From JBMNTU01 sp050945895 (GTDB lineage Bacteria > Bacillota > Clostridia > Christensenellales > Christensenellaceae): a stretch of 7,911 nt of DNA. A program made the position numbers and the translations under genes. Below the pieces are notes generated by a model. It saw only the letters and a list, made by a program, of their open reading frames with translations, was not told the DNA's origin and ran no database searches. This document shows, piece after piece, positions 4,550 to 7,911 of this stretch. The number at the start of each line of letters is the position of its first letter. Position 1 is the stretch's first letter. Location of the stretch: assembly GCA_050945895.1 (NCBI GenBank), contig JBMNTU010000096.1, positions 1-7,911 of the forward strand, written 5' to 3'.

Positions 4550-6325
4550 ATGCCATATTTTGGGGAAGAATGGATACAGGAATTACTGAATAAGGTCAAC
4601 ATTGCGGATTTGATAAACGAGTATGTGCCGCTTACCAATAAATCCGGCAGGTGGTGGGCGTGCTGCCCGTTCCACAACGAAAAAACCGCTTCTTTTTCCG
4701 TCAATCCGGAAAAGGGTTTTTTTCATTGCTTTGGCTGCGGCAAAAGCGGCAACGCCATCCACTTTGTAATGGAGATGGACAAGCTTTCCTTTCCGGAGGC
4801 ATGCACCCACCTTGCAGAGCGCGTAAAGCTGCCCGTGCCCGAAAAAACAAACAACGCCGAATACGAAAAACGGCGGGCGCTCCGGCAGAAAATACACCAG
4901 ATGAACCGAACCGTTGCGCGCTATTATTACGACTGCCTTTTTTCGGAGGAAGGAAAAAAAGTGCAGGACTACCTGCTGCAACGCGGGCTGAACAAAAACG
5001 TCATCCATGCGTTCGGCATTGGGTTTGCGCCCGACAGGTGGGACAGCGTTTTGAACCTGCTCGAAAAAGAGGGGTACACCCGGCAGGATATGCAGCTTGC
5101 GGGGCTGATTAAAATAAACGAAGGCAAGTGCTACGATATGTTCCGGAACCGCGTGATGATACCCATTATAGACACCTTTTCGAACGTCATTGGCTTTGGC
5201 GGGCGGGTGCTGGACGATTCGCTGCCCAAGTACCTCAATTCGCCGGAAACGGCCGCGTTCAACAAAAGCCGAAACCTTTTTAACCTGAACAATATCCGCA
5301 AGCTAAAGGGAATAAAGCACCTGATTTTGGTAGAAGGATATATGGATGTAATTGCGCTTTATGCGCATGGAATACGCGAATGCGTGGCAACGCTGGGCAC
5401 GGCGCTTACTGTGGAGCAGGCAAAGATCGTGCGGCGGTATACCAAACAGGTGTATATTTCTTACGACGGCGACGGCGCGGGCAAAAAAGCCGCGCTCCGG
5501 GCGGTGGATATCCTTACAAAAGAGGGGATAGAGCCGCGGGTTTTGACCATACCGGACGGGCACGACCCGGACGACTTTTTGCGCTTGCACAAAAAAGACG
5601 GATACATGAAGCTGGTAAAAAATGCGCAGCCGGTGCTGGATTATAAATTTGGCCGGGCGGCGGAAGGGTACGACCTGCCGGACGAAATGGAGAAATATGC
5701 GCAGGAGTGCATTGGGCTGCTGAAAAAAGAGCAAAGCGCAGTCGTGCGCGAAAAATATGCGGAAAAGCTTGCAAAGCTTACAGGCTTTTCGGTGCAGTCT
5801 ATTATGCAGGATATTGGCGGGCAGGAAGAGAAAAGCCAGGCCTTTGTTCCGGCGGTGAAACATGAAGAGCCGGCGCCCCCCGACCTAAAGGACGAGAACA
5901 GGCTGATGGCGGTGCTGTGTGCAGACCCGCAAAAAGCGGAGCTGGTCTCGCAGCGGATATCGGTAAACGATTTGTACGACGAAACAAACAAAACAATTTT
6001 TTCTCATATTTTAAAGTGCACAAAAAAAGGAATTTTGCCATCCAGTGCCGAAGTATTATCTGTGCTAAACAAGACAGAGGATTTAAAAAAGGCTGCGCAG
6101 CTGTTTGAAGAGGCGGAAAACTTTCCGGATATGGGCGGCGATCATGCATATTTGTCTGGTATCATGAGCCGCATTGTTTTGAGAAATAAGGAAAGGCTGA
6201 AAAAAGAGCTGTTTGCTGCGCTTAGCAGAGTGACCGATGAAAATACGCGCGCGGAGGTCGCGGAGGAGATTCGGGAAGTGACGCTTCAAATCCACGAATT
6301 GAAGCAGGCAATAAAAACTATATAA
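4550..6325 (+). CDS. dnaG: DNA primase DnaG
   Basis: DnaG makes the short RNA primers for lagging-strand synthesis at the replication fork, working with the DnaB/DnaC helicase. The protein has 591 residues, the normal length. Domains in order: N-terminal CHC2 zinc finger with C39, H42, C60 and C63 (CPFHNEKTASFS and FHCFGCGKSG); the RNA polymerase core (about 105-360) with FGIGFAPDRW, FRNRVMIPI and GFGGRVL; the TOPRIM part with metal-binding E262 in LVEGYMD and D306/D308 in YDGDGAGKKAA, plus the DPDD motif at 339-342; a proline-rich linker at about 433-447; and a C-terminal helicase-interaction domain (about 448-591), the least conserved part as usual. The start at 4550 is chosen over an in-frame ATG at 4478 because of AAGGA 6 nt upstream and fit to the family N-terminus. 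It follows the alkA-like gene by 23 nt and precedes rpoD by 12 nt, as in the classic macromolecular-synthesis operon. Confidence 0.97.
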   Translation: MPYFGEEWIQELLNKVNIADLINEYVPLTNKSGRWWACCPFHNEKTASFSVNPEKGFFHCFGCGKSGNAIHFVMEMDKLSFPEACTHLAERVKLPVPEKTNNAEYEKRRALRQKIHQMNRTVARYYYDCLFSEEGKKVQDYLLQRGLNKNVIHAFGIGFAPDRWDSVLNLLEKEGYTRQDMQLAGLIKINEGKCYDMFRNRVMIPIIDTFSNVIGFGGRVLDDSLPKYLNSPETAAFNKSRNLFNLNNIRKLKGIKHLILVEGYMDVIALYAHGIRECVATLGTALTVEQAKIVRRYTKQVYISYDGDGAGKKAALRAVDILTKEGIEPRVLTIPDGHDPDDFLRLHKKDGYMKLVKNAQPVLDYKFGRAAEGYDLPDEMEKYAQECIGLLKKEQSAVVREKYAEKLAKLTGFSVQSIMQDIGGQEEKSQAFVPAVKHEEPAPPDLKDENRLMAVLCADPQKAELVSQRISVNDLYDETNKTIFSHILKCTKKGILPSSAEVLSVLNKTEDLKKAAQLFEEAENFPDMGGDHAYLSGIMSRIVLRNKERLKKELFAALSRVTDENTRAEVAEEIREVTLQIHELKQAIKTI

Positions 6326-6327
6326 GT

Positions 6328-6333
6328 AGGTGA
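6328..6333 (+). promoter_or_regulatory. Ribosome binding site AGGTGA for the TTG start of rpoD
   Basis: AGGTGA lies 4 nt before TTG 6338. No in-frame ATG occurs until codon 49, which would delete most of sigma region 1.1, so the TTG is the only start that gives the full protein. Confidence 0.7.
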
Positions 6334-6337
6334 GATT

Positions 6338-7474
6338 TTGTCAAAAGGTGAAGGCAAAAAGAAGGAACTTGTACCATCTGCCGGGACGCTTTCGGACAGC
6401 CAGATTAAAGCGGGCGAGGCAAAGATCCAAAAGGTAATAGAGCTGGGCAAAGCAAAAGGGGTTGTAAAGTACCAGGAGATCATGGATACGCTGGAGGACG
6501 TCCAGCTGAAGCCCGACCAGATCGAAAAGCTGTATGAAACCCTGGAGGAGCTCAATGTCGACGTAATCGACGACGATATTGCGGCAGAGCCCGCCAAAGA
6601 AGATGAAGTTGCAGAAGAATTTGAAATAGCCATGCCGGAAAACATCAATATCGATGATCCGGTTCGTATGTATTTGAAGGAAATTGGCAAGGTGCCGCTG
6701 CTATCGGCGGACGAAGAGGTGGAGCTTGCCAAACGTATGGCAGACGGTGACCAGGTGGCAAAGAGCAAGCTGGCGGAGGCCAATTTGCGCCTGGTGGTCA
6801 GTATTGCCAAGCGGTATGTTGGCAGGGGAATGCTATTTTTGGACCTCATACAGGAAGGCAACCTGGGGCTGATTAAGGCCGTTGAAAAGTTTGACTACCA
6901 AAAAGGATATAAATTCAGCACATACGCAACCTGGTGGATCCGGCAGGCCATTACCCGCGCCATTGCCGACCAGGCGCGCACCATCCGCATTCCGGTGCAC
7001 ATGGTGGAAACGATCAACAAGCTGATTCGTATTTCGCGGCAGCTTTTGCAGCAATACGGGCGTGACCCGCTGCCCGAAGAGCTGGCCAAGGAGATGGATA
7101 TTTCTGAAGAAAAGGTGCGCGAGATTTTAAAGATCGCACAGGAGCCTGTTTCGCTCGAAACGCCCATCGGCGAAGAGGAAGACAGCCACCTGGGAGATTT
7201 TATTCCGGACGACGACGCGCCTGCGCCCGCCGAAGCGGCGGCGTTCACGATGCTCAAGGAACAGCTGATGGATGTGCTGGACACGCTTACCCCGCGTGAA
7301 AAGAAGGTGCTTAAGCTGCGGTTTGGGTTGGAAGACGGCAGGGCGCGCACGCTGGAGGAAGTGGGCAAGGAGTTTCAGGTGACGCGCGAGCGCATCCGGC
7401 AAATTGAGGCGAAGGCGCTTCGCAAGCTGCGGCACCCGTCCCGAAGCAAAAAGCTGCGGGATTTCCTGGAGTAA
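6338..7474 (+). CDS. rpoD: Housekeeping RNA polymerase sigma factor RpoD/SigA
   Basis: The primary sigma-70 factor, which directs RNA polymerase to TATAAT/TTGACA promoters. Its 378 residues match Gram-positive SigA size. It has region 1.1 (about 20-80); an acidic linker; region 1.2 (DPVRMYLKEIGKVPLL, 107-122); region 2 with LRLVVSIAKRYVGRGM (150-165), LDLIQEGNLGLIKAVEKFD (168-186) and the -10 recognition helix FSTYATWWIRQAITRAI (193-209); region 3 (about 215-290); and region 4 with LTPREKKVLKLRFGL (317-331) and the -35 recognition helix TLEEVGKEFQVTRERIRQIE (338-357). It lacks the large non-conserved insert of E. coli RpoD, as expected for Firmicutes. The start is TTG with AGGTGA 4 nt upstream; the weak start codon may limit yield. 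It is the last gene of the mutY-to-rpoD cluster, 12 nt after dnaG, and is followed 70 nt later by a strong terminator. Confidence 0.97.
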   Translation: MSKGEGKKKELVPSAGTLSDSQIKAGEAKIQKVIELGKAKGVVKYQEIMDTLEDVQLKPDQIEKLYETLEELNVDVIDDDIAAEPAKEDEVAEEFEIAMPENINIDDPVRMYLKEIGKVPLLSADEEVELAKRMADGDQVAKSKLAEANLRLVVSIAKRYVGRGMLFLDLIQEGNLGLIKAVEKFDYQKGYKFSTYATWWIRQAITRAIADQARTIRIPVHMVETINKLIRISRQLLQQYGRDPLPEELAKEMDISEEKVREILKIAQEPVSLETPIGEEEDSHLGDFIPDDDAPAPAEAAAFTMLKEQLMDVLDTLTPREKKVLKLRFGLEDGRARTLEEVGKEFQVTRERIRQIEAKALRKLRHPSRSKKLRDFLE

Positions 7475-7543
7475 AGGCTACCCCCCTCAGCACCAAATTA
7501 GCACTATTGTCCGAACATAAATAGACCGCTAAAACATACAATG

Positions 7544-7579
7544 AGCAGTAGGTTTTAAGGACAAGCCTGCTGCTTTTTT
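7544..7579 (+). terminator. Rho-independent terminator after rpoD
   Basis: AGCAGTAGG (7544-7552) pairs with CCTGCTGCT (7566-7574), nine pairs with one T-G wobble. The stem can extend by a further T-G and two T-A pairs, leaving a 7-nt loop, and the 3' arm leads straight into a six-T run (7574-7579). It is the only strong terminator after the mutY-rpoD cluster and probably ends that operon. Confidence 0.88.
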
Positions 7580-7606
7580 GTATTCCAGAAAAGAAAAAAG
7601 AGCAGC
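7569..7606. repeat. Second inverted repeat sharing the 3' arm of the rpoD terminator
   Basis: GCTGCTTTTTT at 7569-7579 is mirrored by AAAAAAGAGCAGC at 7594-7606, with one unpaired G, a spacer of 14 nt and about 11 pairs. The 3' half of the terminator stem can therefore pair with either its upstream or its downstream partner. It may be a by-product of a T-run facing an A-rich stretch. Confidence 0.45.
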
Positions 7607-7853
7607 ATAAAAGGAAAAATAAGAGTTTTGAATGAATGAAGAAATGGGGGAGGGTGCGTCAGGAAAAGATGTAAAGATATTTCTGGGTTCGGATTACAGG
7701 AAGCAATAAGGGCATGAGAAAATACGAGCGGGGCAGCTATTTGCCGACTCTCAAAACAGAAAAACTTCCGGTGTGTCCGGGCATGTGAATTAGAAAAATG
7801 CGTGCGTAAATAGATTATCAATCAATATGAGATAGGTTAAACTGATTAGGCTG
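7580..7853. other. Purine-rich intergenic stretch with no supported gene
   Basis: Between the rpoD terminator and the fragment at the right edge I see no gene I can support. The plus strand is markedly A/G-rich at about 7586-7680, and the region is more AT-rich than the coding part of the window. A 25-codon plus-strand frame at 7632-7709 lacks a ribosome site, and a long minus-strand frame is a product of strand composition. No tRNA, riboswitch, CRISPR or clear promoter was recognised. Confidence 0.5.
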
Positions 7854-7911
7854 TCAGATGAAATCGCCAAACCAATAAGAAAGCGCTTCTTTATTGATTC
7901 CGTATTCGCCT
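7854..7911 (-). CDS. Possible 3' end of a minus-strand gene (partial, HTH-like peptide)
   Basis: Reading leftward from the right edge, 18 codons are open and end in TGA at 7856-7854, giving a peptide of protein-like composition, GEYGINKEALSYWFGDFI. The pattern 'EYGI(N/S)KEALSYWF' recalls the second and third helices of the helix-turn-helix in transposase OrfA-type proteins, where a YG(I/V)S turn is followed by a helix ending in Trp. Here the protein would stop a few residues later, which would make it a short or truncated copy. The evidence is only this short stretch; a chance open frame or an unrelated gene end is quite possible. No terminator follows it on the minus strand. Confidence 0.3.
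   Translation of the reverse strand, partial: GEYGINKEALSYWFGDFI

Noticed and set aside
6299..6326. Promoter-like pair TTGAAG / TATAAG just before rpoD
   Set aside because: The predicted transcription start (about 6333) would fall within the rpoD ribosome site and remove it, and both hexamers lie inside the dnaG 3' end; not a useful promoter as placed.
7632..7709. 25-codon plus-strand open frame (MNEEMGEGASGK...)
   Set aside because: It has no SD at proper distance, no promoter recognised and no repeat or toxin-like hydrophobic segment; a frame this short is expected by chance.
7555..7821. 88-codon minus-strand open frame after rpoD
   Set aside because: The plus strand here is strongly A/G-rich, so the minus strand is pyrimidine-rich and lacks stop codons by composition. 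The frame overlaps the rpoD terminator, has no ribosome site, and its product (many Phe, Leu, His and Pro in runs) does not look like a real protein.
7869..7895. AAGCGCTT palindrome resembling a catabolite-response element
   Set aside because: Compared with the cre consensus it has about three mismatches at conserved outer positions, and it lies within the possible partial coding region.

Overview
The window looks like a chromosomal segment of a moderately GC-rich member of the Firmicutes, probably class Clostridia. The evidence is Shine-Dalgarno (SD)-driven starts including two TTG starts, a dnaG-rpoD pair, a clostridial-style MutY iron-sulfur loop and a GyrI-like protein of a type I recall from Firmicutes. 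The genus cannot be fixed from the sequence alone. There is no CRISPR array, tRNA, rRNA or intact mobile element.

Layout. (1) Positions 1-1663, plus strand: the 3' part of an operon with a 5'-truncated anti-sigma-like membrane protein, a TIM-barrel protein of a conserved but poorly defined 'hydrolase' family, and a small three-helix membrane protein. (2) Positions 1666-2115, minus strand: a MIF-like tautomerase convergent to that operon, with its own good promoter and a hairpin terminator that overlaps the stop codon of the opposing gene. (3) Positions 2116-2218: a compact divergent promoter region. Both -10 boxes are extended (TGCTATAAT) and form the arms of a 12-bp perfect inverted repeat. 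The rightward promoter would start transcription at about the ATG of mutY, so mutY may be read from a leaderless mRNA. (4) Positions 2219-7474, plus strand: a tight five-gene cluster of mutY, a GyrI-like gene, an AlkA-like glycosylase, dnaG and rpoD, with one 23-nt overlap and gaps of 9, 23 and 12 nt. A strong intrinsic terminator follows at 7544-7579. (5) Positions 7580-7911: purine-rich, mostly non-coding DNA ending in a possible minus-strand gene fragment cut by the window edge.

The long operon joins base-excision repair (adenine opposite 8-oxoG by MutY, alkylated bases by the AlkA-like enzyme) and a possible small-molecule hydrolase or binder to the replication primase and the housekeeping sigma factor. 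No wholly new system is evident. The observations most worth checking are the leaderless mutY with its mirror-image promoters, and the GyrI-like gene between two DNA glycosylases. That second arrangement suggests a module handling both a DNA-damaging compound and the lesions it makes.
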